NCBI GenBank assembly: GCA_963778025.1
Contig: CAVZTA010000019.1
Coordinates: 186,001-250,000 of the forward strand
Source: CAVZTA01 sp963778025
GTDB taxonomy: Bacteria; Chloroflexota; Limnocylindria; Limnocylindrales; CSP1-4
Length of the DNA stretch: 64,000 nt
Reading direction: 5' to 3'
Both the position numbers and the translations under genes were made by a program. Positions 51,091 through 59,289 of the stretch are shown piece after piece; the stretch's first letter is position 1, and each line of letters opens with the position of its first letter. Under the pieces are notes generated by a model. That model did not search any database and had not been told where the DNA came from. It saw nothing but the letters and a program-made list of their open reading frames with translations.

Positions 51091-52349
51091 CCCGGCGACA
51101 CGGCGGCGCGCTTCAAGGCCTGGTTCTGGCGACCGCCGCGGCCGCACGGCGAGGTGCTCCGCGAGCGCAGCGTCTCGAATCTCGAGCTGCTCTACGACCT
51201 CGTCTACGTCGCGGTCATCGGGCAGGCATCGCACGCGCTGGCCGGCACATCTGGATGCCCGCGGCATCGCTCGAGTTCGCGGTCCTCTTCGGGATGGTCT
51301 GGACCGCGTGGGTCAACGGCTCGCTGTACATCGAGCTGCACGGTCGTCAGGACGGGCGGACACGGCTGTTCGTGTTCGTGCAGATGGCGATCCTCACCCT
51401 CCTCGCCGTGTTCACCGCCGACGCCGCTGGTGATGCCGGCGCGCCGTTCGCGCTGACCTACGCCGCCTTCCTCGCGGTGACGGCCTGGCTCTGGCTGTCC
51501 GTCCGGCGCCGTGACCGCCCGGAGTTCCTGCCGATCACCGGCGCGTACCTGCTGCTCATGGCGGTGTCGATCGTGCGTGGTCGTCGTGAGCGCGGTCCTG
51601 CCGCCCGATCCACGCCTCGTGGTGTGGGGCGCCTACGTCGGCGGGTGGCTCGTGGCCATGAAGCTGCTCGGTGCGCGCTCGCGGATGTTCGAGTTCGGGG
51701 TCCGGCCCAGCGACTCCATGGTCGAGCGGTTCGACCTGTTCACGATCGTCGTCCTGGGCGAGGTGGTCATCGGCGTCGTCGCCGGCCTGACCGCGGCCGA
51801 ACAGGATCCGCGGTCACGATCGCGACCGGCGTCCTCGCGCTCGTCATCGGCTTCGGCTACTGGTGGATGTACTTCGACGTCGTCGGCCGTCGGCTGCCAC
51901 GAGCCGCGGGTCCGGCGGTCGCGACGTGGATCGTCGGGCACTTCCCGATCACGCTCGCGATCGGCGCGTCGGGCGCGGCGATGGTGTCGCTCATCGAGCA
52001 CGCCCATGACGCGGCGGCGCCGCCCGCGACGGCGTGGTTGCTGTCGGGCGCCGTCGCGCTCGGTCTGGCGGGGCTTGCCCTCGACGGTCACGGCACTCGA
52101 CGACTTCGGTCGTCTCGGCGTGGTCTACCGTCCCGTGATCGGGGCGATGGCGGTCGGGGCGTTCGTGGCACTCATCGTGAGGCTGGCTGAACCCCGTCCC
52201 GTGGCTGCTGGCCCTCCTGCTCGTGCTGGATCCTCGGGGTCCTCTGGATCGTCACCCTTGCGGCGTTCCTGCGGGTTGACGCGTGGACCGAGGGCGATGA
52301 GGAGCCGGCGGCGGAGTCCGAGACGACCGTCGCCTCGTCCACGATCTGA
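51088..52349 (+). CDS. LtrA-like (low-temperature-requirement A) multi-pass membrane protein (frameshifted)
   Basis: Reconstructed over ~415 residues with at least five frame changes (about 51250, 51585, 51810, 52095 and 52200-52240). The LtrA signature VSNLELLYDLVYVAVI is near residue 30. Hydrophobic helices follow, with the conserved MVERFDLFTIVVLGEVVIGV and later FGYWWMYFDVVGRR. The C-terminus ends DAWTEGDEEPAAESETTVAS at 52347-52349. The family is found in many bacteria and its biochemical role is unknown. The even spread of conserved blocks across frames argues for sequence errors, not decay, but decay cannot be excluded here. Confidence 0.72.
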
Positions 52350-52352
52350 GCG

Positions 52353-52613
52353 TCAGGACATCGCGCCGGTGTACTGGCGCAGCTCACGTCGCCAGAGGAA
52401 CGCCGTCAGGCGGACGGCGACGAGCGCGACCGCGACGCACGCGACGACGACGACCGGCGGCAGCTCCCCGAACAGGAGCTGCGCCGGGATGGTCGCCAGG
52501 AAGGCGACGGGCACGACGACCGTGAGCAGCACCTGGACGACGGGACCGTAGAGGGGCAGCTCGCGACCGACGATGATCCTTATCTTGACAACTTTTCTTG
52601 TCGGCGGCACCAT
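52353..52613 (-). pseudogene. C-terminal remnant of an ABC-2-type transporter permease
   Basis: 86 residues: LPLYGPVVQVLLTVVVPVAF, two further hydrophobic stretches and an end WRRELRQYTGAMS. This looks like only the last quarter of an ABC-2 permease. The rest is missing because the divergent ArsR gene and its promoter begin at 52585. An ATG at 52611-52613 could initiate the remnant, but function is unlikely. It suggests an earlier recombination at this spot. Confidence 0.55.
52585..52613 (+). promoter_or_regulatory. Promoter and candidate operator of the ArsR-family gene
   Basis: TTGACA (52585-52590) and a weak CACCAT -10 (52608-52613) are spaced 17 nt. The predicted start falls at the ATG 52620, giving a leaderless message. 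The palindrome GACAA-n6-TTGTC (52587-52602) overlaps the -35, where an autorepressor would bind. Confidence 0.6.
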
Positions 52614-52619
52614 GGCGTC

Positions 52620-53231
52620 ATGCTGCCGATCGCGGTCATCGAGGATCCCGCCACCGCCGAGTCCCTGCTCGACCCGGTGCGGACGCGGCTCCTCGAAGCG
52701 CTGGTCGAACCGGCGTCCGCGACGATGCTGGCGAGTCGCGTCGGCCTGCCGCGGCAGCTCGTCAACTACCACCTGCGGACGCTGGAGCGACACGGGCTGG
52801 TCGAGCTCGAGGCGGAACGGCGGAAGGGCAACGTCACGGAACGGCTCATGCGCGCCAGCGCCGGGTCGTACGTGATCTCGCCGGCCGCGCTCACCGCCCT
52901 CCAACCCGATCCGGGCCGGTCGCCCGACCAGCGTTCGGCCGTGTGGCTGCTGGCCCTGGCGGCGCGACTGGTCCGCGACGTGGGCGCGCTCCTCACCGGA
53001 GCCACCCGCGAGCGGCGGCGGCTGTCCACGTTCGCGCTCGATGCCGAGATCCGGTTCGCGAGCGCCGCGGACCGGGCCGCGTTCGCCGACGAGCTGTCCA
53101 CCGCGGTGACGTCGCTGATCGGCCGCTACCACGATGACGACGCGCCGCGCGGCCGCACGCATCGCGTCCTCGTGGCCATCCATCCGAGCGTGCCCAGCCA
53201 CGCCCCGTCCCCTGCCCAGAAGGAGGCCTGA
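52620..53231 (+). CDS. ArsR-type winged-helix transcriptional regulator
   Basis: 203 residues. The N-terminal winged helix (DPVRTRLLEALVEPASATML; GLPRQLVNYHLRTLERHGLVELEAERRKGN) resembles HTH_20/ArsR regulators. No metal-binding Cys cluster is seen, so it is not a metal sensor of the ArsR/SmtB kind. The C-terminal half has a helix-rich region of unknown ligand. It is followed after one base by an SRPBCC gene, a very common ArsR partner. A palindrome in its promoter suggests autorepression. Confidence 0.88.
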   Translation: MLPIAVIEDPATAESLLDPVRTRLLEALVEPASATMLASRVGLPRQLVNYHLRTLERHGLVELEAERRKGNVTERLMRASAGSYVISPAALTALQPDPGRSPDQRSAVWLLALAARLVRDVGALLTGATRERRRLSTFALDAEIRFASAADRAAFADELSTAVTSLIGRYHDDDAPRGRTHRVLVAIHPSVPSHAPSPAQKEA

Positions 53232-53232
53232 C

Positions 53233-54003
53233 ATGCCGCACCCGTTCCGGATCGAGTTGTCCGTCGAGATCGAGGCCACGCCGGAGGAGGTCTGGGAGGC
53301 CGTCACGCGCGGCGAGCAGCTCGACGGCTGGTGGATCGGCGCACCCAACGAGATCGAGCCGAGGCTGGGCGGCGCCGTCCGCCAGTCGTTCGGCGGTGCG
53401 ATCTCGGAGTCGACGATCACGGCCTGGGATCCGCCGCATCACTTCGCCGACGAAGGCCAGCCCGGGCCCGACGGCGTCGTGCATGCCCTGGAGTTCACCA
53501 TCGAGGGCCGGTCAGGGTCCACGACCGTGCAATTCGTCCACAGCGGGTTCCTCGGCGATGACTGGGAGTCCGAGTACGAGGCCCTCACCGAGGGCGACGC
53601 GATGTATCTCCATCAGCTGGGCGAGTACGTCCGCTACTTCCGCGGCCGCCCGGTCGCGATCATCGAGCACTTCCACCCCGGACTGGCCGACCGAGGCACG
53701 GCGATGACGATCCTGCGCGGAGCGCTGGGCCTCGGCGCCGGTGCCGCGGTGGGCGACACGGTCCGACTGGAGCCGGCCGGGCTTCGGCCCGTCGAGGGCT
53801 CGGTCGACTACGTGTCGGAGACCATGCTGGGCCTGCGCACCGACGACGCGCTCTACCGCTTCGCGTTCATCCCGATGGGTGGGGGCATCTACCTCGGCCA
53901 TCACATCTACCGCGATGACGTCGACGTCGACGCCGCCACGGCGGCCTGGGCGGCGTGGCTGGAGCGGGCCGTCGCGGCGAGCGAGGCGGCACCCGCCGGC
54001 TGA
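53233..54003 (+). CDS. SRPBCC/AHSA1-family protein
   Basis: 256 residues. The N-terminal AHSA1-like START fold reads IELSVEIEATPEEVWEAVT, GWWIGAPNEIEPRLGG, WDPPHHFADE and a C-terminal helix region HQLGEYVRYFRGRP. A C-terminal ~100-residue domain (LEPAGLRPVEGSVDYVSETM...) is less familiar. SRPBCC folds bind hydrophobic ligands, but the ligand is unknown here. AGGAGG overlaps the end of the upstream regulator, and the two genes form a two-gene operon ended by the hairpin at 54056-54085. Confidence 0.88.
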   Translation: MPHPFRIELSVEIEATPEEVWEAVTRGEQLDGWWIGAPNEIEPRLGGAVRQSFGGAISESTITAWDPPHHFADEGQPGPDGVVHALEFTIEGRSGSTTVQFVHSGFLGDDWESEYEALTEGDAMYLHQLGEYVRYFRGRPVAIIEHFHPGLADRGTAMTILRGALGLGAGAAVGDTVRLEPAGLRPVEGSVDYVSETMLGLRTDDALYRFAFIPMGGGIYLGHHIYRDDVDVDAATAAWAAWLERAVAASEAAPAG

Positions 54004-54055
54004 CCCCGCGCGGCGGACGGCCGAGCGCCGACCGACGAGACCGCCGGGACGCGAA

Positions 54056-54085
54056 ACGACCCCGGGGATCGATCCTCGGGGTCGT
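54056..54085 (+). terminator. Hairpin terminating the ArsR-SRPBCC operon
   Basis: A nearly perfect palindrome (acgacccc...ggggtcgt) of 30 nt starts 53 nt after the stop codon. The GATC-centred loop is small and no T-run follows. It may also act for the tRNA-Arg on the other strand. Confidence 0.55.
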
Positions 54086-54100
54086 CTGACGTTCGGAGTG

Positions 54101-54176
54101 TGGCGCGCCCGGCGGGACTCGAACCCACGACCTCCAGGTCCGCAACCTGGCGCTCTATCCGCTGAGCTACGGGCGC
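54101..54176 (-). tRNA. tRNA-Arg (anticodon GCG)
   Basis: Acceptor GCGCCCG/CGGGCGC, D arm GCTCAGCGGATAGAGC, anticodon stem CCAGG/CCTGG around TTGCGGA, T arm GTGGG/CCCGC and an encoded CCA (54101-54103). The anticodon GCG is at 54141-54143. Almost all bacteria read CGU/CGC/CGA with tRNA-Arg(ACG) whose A34 is deaminated by TadA. A G34 version reads CGC and CGU directly. The body otherwise resembles the usual ACG isoacceptor. Confidence 0.95.
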
Positions 54177-54239
54177 TTAGATGTGACCGAGCCCTCCGAC
54201 GTCCGAGGCGACGCTCCCGCGAGCCATCGGCCGGAGGAC

Positions 54240-54329
<90 letters not shown>

Positions 54330-54403
54330 GCGCGGCCCCGGCATGCTAGCACGCACTCGCGACGGCTCATCGCGACCCGTCTGGGTCAGCGCGCGCCGCC
54401 GGT

Positions 54404-54432
54404 TTGACACCGCCCCGGGGCTTCGCCACACT
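54404..54432 (+). promoter_or_regulatory. Candidate promoter of the shikimate operon
   Basis: TTGACA (54404-54409) and a weak CACACT (54427-54432) are spaced 17 nt. The predicted start falls just before the leader peptide ATG at 54443. Confidence 0.5.
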
Positions 54433-54442
54433 CCGCGGCACG

Positions 54443-54481
54443 ATGGCCGCCCATCCGTTCTACTTTCCGTGCCCGGCATGA
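54443..54481 (+). CDS. Leader peptide with Phe-Tyr-Phe run (candidate attenuator peptide)
   Basis: A 12-codon frame, MAAHPFYFPCPA, ends TGA at 54479-54481. The consecutive Phe, Tyr and Phe codons (54458-54466) come before two hairpins and an intrinsic terminator, upstream of the DAHP synthase gene. This is the layout of a pheA/aroF-type attenuator that senses charged tRNA-Phe and tRNA-Tyr. There is no good Shine-Dalgarno sequence. Translation may be near-leaderless from the promoter at 54404. Confidence 0.6.
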   Translation: MAAHPFYFPCPA

Positions 54482-54558
54482 CCGTCTCCGGATAGCTCCG
54501 GAGGGACGGGACGTGCCGGGTGGCGAGCAGAGGTCACGGACCTCTGCTCTTTCGTTTT
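54482..54558 (+). terminator. Attenuator: hairpins and intrinsic terminator upstream of aroF
   Basis: An 11-bp perfect stem (54525-54535 with 54539-54549) with a 3-nt loop is followed by tttcgtttt, the best intrinsic terminator in the window. A preceding hairpin pairs 54482-54490 with 54499-54509. The segment cccggca inside the leader peptide (54472-54478) can instead pair with tgccggg (54114+400, i.e. 54514-54520). Ribosome position could therefore select between structures. Confidence 0.65.
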
Positions 54559-54595
54559 CAGACGGGTGATGGCGACACACCGAGGGTGACGGGAC

Positions 54596-55660
54596 ATGTT
54601 CGTGGTCATGGCGACACAGGCGACCGAGGCGGAGGTGAACGGCGTCAAGGGCCGCATCCTCGCCGAGGGCCTCACGCCGTTCGAGCATGTCGGCACGAGC
54701 CACACGGTCATCGCGGTCGTGGGCGACATCGGGGCACGGCGGCCGGAGCTGATGAGCCTCCTCGGCGCCCTGCCCGGGGTCGACACCATCACGCCCATCA
54801 GCCGCCCGTACAAGCTCGTCTCCCGGGAGTTCCACCCCGAGGACAGCGTCATCCGCGTCCTCGACGCCGTCATCGGTGACGGGTCGCTGACGGTGATGGC
54901 GGGGCCGTGCTCGGTCGAGAGCCGCGAGCAGCTGTTCGAGACGGTCGACCACGTGGCCACGGCGGGCGCCACGATCATCCGTGGCGGCGCGTTCAAGCCG
55001 CGCACCAGCCCGTACAGCTTCCAGGGGCTGGGCGTCGAGGGCCTCCGCTACCTCGCCGAAGCGCGGGAGCGGACCGGTCTGCCGGTGATCACGGAGGTCA
55101 TGGAGCCCGCCCAGGTCGACATCGTGGCCGAGTACGCCGACATCCTCCAGATCGGCACCCGGAACATGCAGAACTTCTCGCTGCTGCTGGCCATCGGCCG
55201 CGCCGGGCGCCCGGTGATGCTCAAGCGCGGCTACGGCGCGACGATCGAGGAGTGGCTGATGGCCGCCGAGTACATCCTCTCGGCCGGCAACCCCAACGTG
55301 ATCATGTGCGAGCGCGGCATCCGGACGTTCGAGACGTACAGCCGGAACACGCTCGATCTCACGGCCGTGCCCATCGTCCAGCACCTGACGCACCTGCCGG
55401 TCATCGTCGACCCGTCGCATGCCACCGGCAAGCAGTGGCTGGTGAAGCCGCTTGCGATCGCCGGCGTCGCCGCGGGCGCCGACGGGATCATGGTCGAGGT
55501 CCACCCGCGGCCCGAGGAGGCCCTGTCCGACGGGGAGCAGGCGCTCACGTTCGACCTGTTCGACGAGATGATGGCCGCGATCGTGCCCATCCACGAGGTG
55601 GTCCGACCGTTCCACGGCGACCCCGGGGCGCAGGCCGTCCCGGTGGTCGCGGCCCGGTGA
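54596..55660 (+). CDS. aroF: 3-deoxy-7-phosphoheptulonate (DAHP) synthase, type I-beta with N-terminal regulatory domain
   Basis: 354 residues. A ferredoxin-like regulatory domain (~1-70) precedes the KDSA-like barrel with VMAGPCSVES, RGGAFKPRTSPYSFQG, QIGTRNMQNFSLL, LKRGYGATIEEWL and DPSHATGKQWLV. It condenses PEP and erythrose 4-phosphate, the first step of aromatic synthesis. The N-terminal domain usually mediates feedback inhibition by Phe/Tyr. The stop overlaps the aroA start (GTGA). It is the first gene of the shikimate operon, downstream of the attenuator. Confidence 0.96.
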   Translation: MFVVMATQATEAEVNGVKGRILAEGLTPFEHVGTSHTVIAVVGDIGARRPELMSLLGALPGVDTITPISRPYKLVSREFHPEDSVIRVLDAVIGDGSLTVMAGPCSVESREQLFETVDHVATAGATIIRGGAFKPRTSPYSFQGLGVEGLRYLAEARERTGLPVITEVMEPAQVDIVAEYADILQIGTRNMQNFSLLLAIGRAGRPVMLKRGYGATIEEWLMAAEYILSAGNPNVIMCERGIRTFETYSRNTLDLTAVPIVQHLTHLPVIVDPSHATGKQWLVKPLAIAGVAAGADGIMVEVHPRPEEALSDGEQALTFDLFDEMMAAIVPIHEVVRPFHGDPGAQAVPVVAAR

Positions 55661-57018
55661 CGCCGACCGGCGCCGCGGATCCGGTCTCCGACGACGCCCA
55701 CGAGGTCACCCCCGCCGGCCGCCTGCGCGGCTCGCCTCGCCTGCCCGGTGACAAGTCGATCAGCCATCGCGCGCTGTTGCTCGCGCTGCTCGCGCGCGGC
55801 GAGAGCCGGATCGCGGCCGCCGGCGACGGCGCGGACGTCCGTTCCACGGCCGGGATCTGCCGAGCCCTCGGCGCCACGGTCGAGCGGGTGGCCGACGATG
55901 GCGGGCGCATCGACTACGTCGTCCGTTCCCCCGGCGCGGGCGCCCTGCGGGAGCCGCCGGCGACGCTCGATGCGGGCAACTCCGGGACGACGACACGGCT
56001 CGTGCTGGGCCTGCTCGCCGGCCAGCCGCTCAGCGCCACGCTCGACGGCGACGCGTCACTCCGCCGCCGGCCGATGGGCCGGGTGACCGAGCCGCTCGGC
56101 GCGATGGGTGCGACGTTCGAGGGCACGGACGGCGCGACCCTCCTGCCGCTCCGGATCACCGGCCGCCGGCCCCTCGCGCCGCTTCGCTACGCGACCCCGG
56201 TGCCCAGCGCGCAGGTCAAGTCGGCGATCCTGCTGGCGGGTCTTGCCGCGGACGGCGAGACGGCGGTCAGCGAGGCCGTCGCCACGCGCGACCACACCGA
56301 ACGGATGCTCCGCGCGCGCGGCGTCGCCGTGACAGAGACGACCGAGGACGGCTGGCACACGGCCGCGCTCCACGGGCCCGCCGAGGTCGCCGCCATCGAC
56401 GACCGCGTGCCAGCCGACCCGTCGGGTGCCGCGTTCTGGCTCGTCGCGGCCGCGATCCACCCGGATGCCGAGCTGACGCTCCGGGATGTGAGCGCGAACC
56501 CCACCCGGCGTGCCATCATCGACCTCCTGCGCCGGATGGGCGCGGACATCGAGGAACGGCCGGTCCCGCGTCGGGACGGGAGCGGTGGCGAGGAGCCCCT
56601 CGCCGACCTCGTGGTCCGGTCCAGCCGGCTCCGGGGCATCGACCTCCGCGCCGACGACGTGGCCGGCGCGATCGACGAGATCCCGGTGCTGTGTCTGGCC
56701 GCGGCCGTCGCGGAGGGGCGCACGCGGATCAGCGGAGCGGGTGAGCTTCGGCACAAGGAATCCGACCGGATCGCGGGCATCGCGGCCGGTCTCGAGGCCC
56801 TCGGGGCGCGGGTGCGCGTCGAGGGCGACGACATCGAGATCGAGGGCGGTCGCCGGCTGCGCGGCGCCGTCATCGAGACCCATGACGACCACAGGCTGGC
56901 GATGACGTTCTCGGTCGCCGGCCTCATCGCCGAAGGGCGGACGACGGTGCTCCGAGCGGGTTCGGCGGCCATCTCCTATCCCGGCTTCTATCGGGAACTC
57001 GAAGGGGTACGAGCATGA
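55657..57018 (+). CDS. aroA: 3-phosphoshikimate 1-carboxyvinyltransferase (EPSP synthase)
   Basis: 453 residues, slightly long because of a ~25-residue N-terminal lead. PGDKSISHRALLLALLA, the GNSGTTTRL motif (Bacillus-like rather than E. coli GNAGTA), PVPSAQVKSAILLAGL, RDHTERML and ELRHKESDRI are present. It ends SYPGFYRELEGVRA. The GTG start overlaps aroF and the stop overlaps aroE. It forms EPSP from shikimate 3-phosphate and PEP. Confidence 0.97.
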   Translation: MTPTGAADPVSDDAHEVTPAGRLRGSPRLPGDKSISHRALLLALLARGESRIAAAGDGADVRSTAGICRALGATVERVADDGGRIDYVVRSPGAGALREPPATLDAGNSGTTTRLVLGLLAGQPLSATLDGDASLRRRPMGRVTEPLGAMGATFEGTDGATLLPLRITGRRPLAPLRYATPVPSAQVKSAILLAGLAADGETAVSEAVATRDHTERMLRARGVAVTETTEDGWHTAALHGPAEVAAIDDRVPADPSGAAFWLVAAAIHPDAELTLRDVSANPTRRAIIDLLRRMGADIEERPVPRRDGSGGEEPLADLVVRSSRLRGIDLRADDVAGAIDEIPVLCLAAAVAEGRTRISGAGELRHKESDRIAGIAAGLEALGARVRVEGDDIEIEGGRRLRGAVIETHDDHRLAMTFSVAGLIAEGRTTVLRAGSAAISYPGFYRELEGVRA

Positions 57019-57920
57019 CGAAGCGCGTGGTCCTCATCGGGCACCCGGTGTCGCATTCGCTGTCCGGCGCGATGCAGCAGGCGGCCTTCGACCATGCCGG
57101 GCTCGACGTCCAGTACGAGCTGTGGGACCGGCCGCCCATCCAGCTCGCCGACGCGATCACCGAGATCCGCACCGACGACTTCCTGGGCGCGAACGTGACC
57201 ATCCCGCACAAGGAGCGGGTGGTGCCGCAGGTCGACCGCCTCACCGAGGAGGCGCACGCGACGGGCGCCGTGAACACGCTGACCAAGGAGGGTCGCAAGC
57301 TGGTCGGCCACAACACCGACGTGGCCGGGTTCAAGGTCGCGCTCGACACGCTCGTCGGCCGCCAGAAGATGCCTCGCCAGGCGGTGGTCCTGGGCGCCGG
57401 CGGGGGCGCGCGGGCCGTCGTCTACGGCCTCATCCGCGAGGGCTTCCAGCGGGTCATCGTGTTCAACCGGCATCTCCATCGCGCCGAGGCGCTGGTCAAG
57501 CACTTCGGTCGGAGCGCCTCGCACATGGAGCTGCGGGCGATGCCCTGGCACGAGTCGATCATCGAGTCGGAGCTCGCGAAGACCAAGGTGCTGATCAACG
57601 CGACGTCGATCGGGCTGCTGTCGGGCGACGCACCGGTGCCCGGCGAGATCCTCACGGGCGACCTGATGGTGCTCGACCTGATCTACGACCGCACCAAGCT
57701 GCTCCAGGCCGCCGAGGCGGCGGGCGCCGCGACGTCGGACGGTGAGCTGATGCTGCTCCACCAGGGCGCGGCGGCGTTCCGGCTGTGGAGTGGCCAGGAG
57801 GCCCCGCTGGATGTGATGCAGGCCGCCCTGGAGAAGGCGCGCAAGCAGGGGCTGCGCTCGGCGGAGGGCGAGCCGACCGGCGCGGCCGCGCCTGGCGACC
57901 TCGCGCCCGAGGCCGGATAG
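57015..57920 (+). CDS. aroE: Shikimate dehydrogenase
   Basis: 301 residues. The substrate motif GHPVSHSLS, NVTIPHKE with the catalytic Lys, HNTDVAGF with the catalytic Asp and the NADP-binding GAGGGARAVVYGL are present. LLHQGAAAFRLW sits near the C-terminus. It reduces 3-dehydroshikimate. The ATG overlaps the aroA stop (ATGA). It ends 9 nt before aroC. A ~25-residue non-conserved tail follows the last helix. Confidence 0.97.
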   Translation: MTKRVVLIGHPVSHSLSGAMQQAAFDHAGLDVQYELWDRPPIQLADAITEIRTDDFLGANVTIPHKERVVPQVDRLTEEAHATGAVNTLTKEGRKLVGHNTDVAGFKVALDTLVGRQKMPRQAVVLGAGGGARAVVYGLIREGFQRVIVFNRHLHRAEALVKHFGRSASHMELRAMPWHESIIESELAKTKVLINATSIGLLSGDAPVPGEILTGDLMVLDLIYDRTKLLQAAEAAGAATSDGELMLLHQGAAAFRLWSGQEAPLDVMQAALEKARKQGLRSAEGEPTGAAAPGDLAPEAG

Positions 57921-57929
57921 CGCGGCGGC

Positions 57930-59282
57930 ATGGAACGGTTCCGGTTCCTGACCGCCGGGGAGAGCCATGGCCCGAGCCTGGGTGTCACGATCGAGGGCGT
58001 CCCGGCCGGCCTGTCGCTGACGGCTGACGAGCTCGCCATCGACCTCGGGCGCCGCCAGCGCGGCTACGGGCGCGGCGCTCGCCAGGCGATCGAGCACGAT
58101 CGGGCGGAGATCCTGGGCGGCGTCCGTCACGGGTCGACGCTCGGCTCGCCCATCCTCCTCCTGGTCCGCAACCGGGACTGGGAGAACTGGACCTCGGTGA
58201 TGCAGGTGGAGCCGCTGACCGAGGCCGATGCCGCGGGGCTGCTTGCCGCCGCCGACGAAGGTCAGAAGCGGGCCGTCCCCGTGACCCGCGTCCGGCCCGG
58301 GCACGCCGACCTCGCCGGGGCACTCAAGTACGGCTTCAACGACGTGCGCAACGTGCTGGAGCGGGCGTCGGCGCGCGAGACGACGGCACGGGTCGCGGCG
58401 GGCGGCGTCGCCCGAGCCTTCCTGCGGGAGCTCGGCATCGAGTGCTGGTCGTTCACCGCCGAGGTGGGCGGGGTCGCGCTGGATCCCGCGGCGGCGACGC
58501 GCTCGCGAGACGAGGCGGACGCCTCACCGCTCCGATGCCCGGACCCCGACGCCGAGGTGCGGATGATGGCTCGCATCGACGAGGCGCGTTCGAACGGCGA
58601 CACGATCGGCGGCGTGTTCGAGGTCGTGGTCCACGGCCTGCCCATCGGGCTCGGGTCGTACGTGCATTGGGACCGGCGGCTGGACGCGGCGCTGGCCGCC
58701 GCCGTCATGTCGATCAACATCGTGAAGGGCGTCGAATTCGGGCTGGGGTTCGAGCAGACGCGCCGGTTCGGCTCGGCGGTCCACGACGTGATCGCGGGCC
58801 GCGAAGCGGACGGGACGTGGGTGCACCGGTCGAACAACGCCGGGGGGCTCACCGGGGGCATCACGAACGGGCAGCCGCTCGTGGTGCGCGGGGCGGTGAA
58901 GCCGATCTCCACGCTGGCGCGACCGTTGCCGTCCGCGGACCTGATCTCCGGCGAGGCCGTGGAGAAGGCGCACTACGAGCGCTCGGACATCAGCGTCGTG
59001 CCGGCGGCCGGCGTCGTCGCCGAGGCGATGGTCATGCTGACCCTCGCCCGGTTCCTGCTCGAGAAGACCGGCGGCGACTCGATGGCGGAGGTCGCCGACA
59101 ACCTCGCGCGCTACCGGGCGCGGATCGCCGATACACCGCCCGCGCCCGTCGCGGGCGACGGCAGCGGCGGCCATGGCACACGGGCGGGCGCGGTGCCCGT
59201 TCGCGTGGGCGCCGCGCACGAACCCGGCGATGCGCCCGGGCTGACCGGCTCGGACATCGCGGGCAGCGGCGGGGACGACTGA
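57930..59282 (+). CDS. aroC: Chorismate synthase
   Basis: 450 residues, longer than the usual ~360-390 because of a low-complexity Gly/Asp/Pro C-terminal extension after YRARIADTP. GESHGPSLGVTIEG, RRQRGYGRGARQ, RPGHADLAGALKYG, ERASARETTARVAAG and SNNAGGLTGGITNG mark the FMN-binding fold. It makes chorismate from EPSP, with reduced FMN. Confidence 0.97.
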   Translation: MERFRFLTAGESHGPSLGVTIEGVPAGLSLTADELAIDLGRRQRGYGRGARQAIEHDRAEILGGVRHGSTLGSPILLLVRNRDWENWTSVMQVEPLTEADAAGLLAAADEGQKRAVPVTRVRPGHADLAGALKYGFNDVRNVLERASARETTARVAAGGVARAFLRELGIECWSFTAEVGGVALDPAAATRSRDEADASPLRCPDPDAEVRMMARIDEARSNGDTIGGVFEVVVHGLPIGLGSYVHWDRRLDAALAAAVMSINIVKGVEFGLGFEQTRRFGSAVHDVIAGREADGTWVHRSNNAGGLTGGITNGQPLVVRGAVKPISTLARPLPSADLISGEAVEKAHYERSDISVVPAAGVVAEAMVMLTLARFLLEKTGGDSMAEVADNLARYRARIADTPPAPVAGDGSGGHGTRAGAVPVRVGAAHEPGDAPGLTGSDIAGSGGDD

Positions 59283-59289
59283 GGGTCCG

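Noticed and set aside
54482..54560. T-box riboswitch upstream of aroF
   Set aside because: I found no T-box sequence (AGGGTGGNACCGCG-like) or specifier-loop structure. The short Phe/Tyr-rich peptide explains the terminator better.
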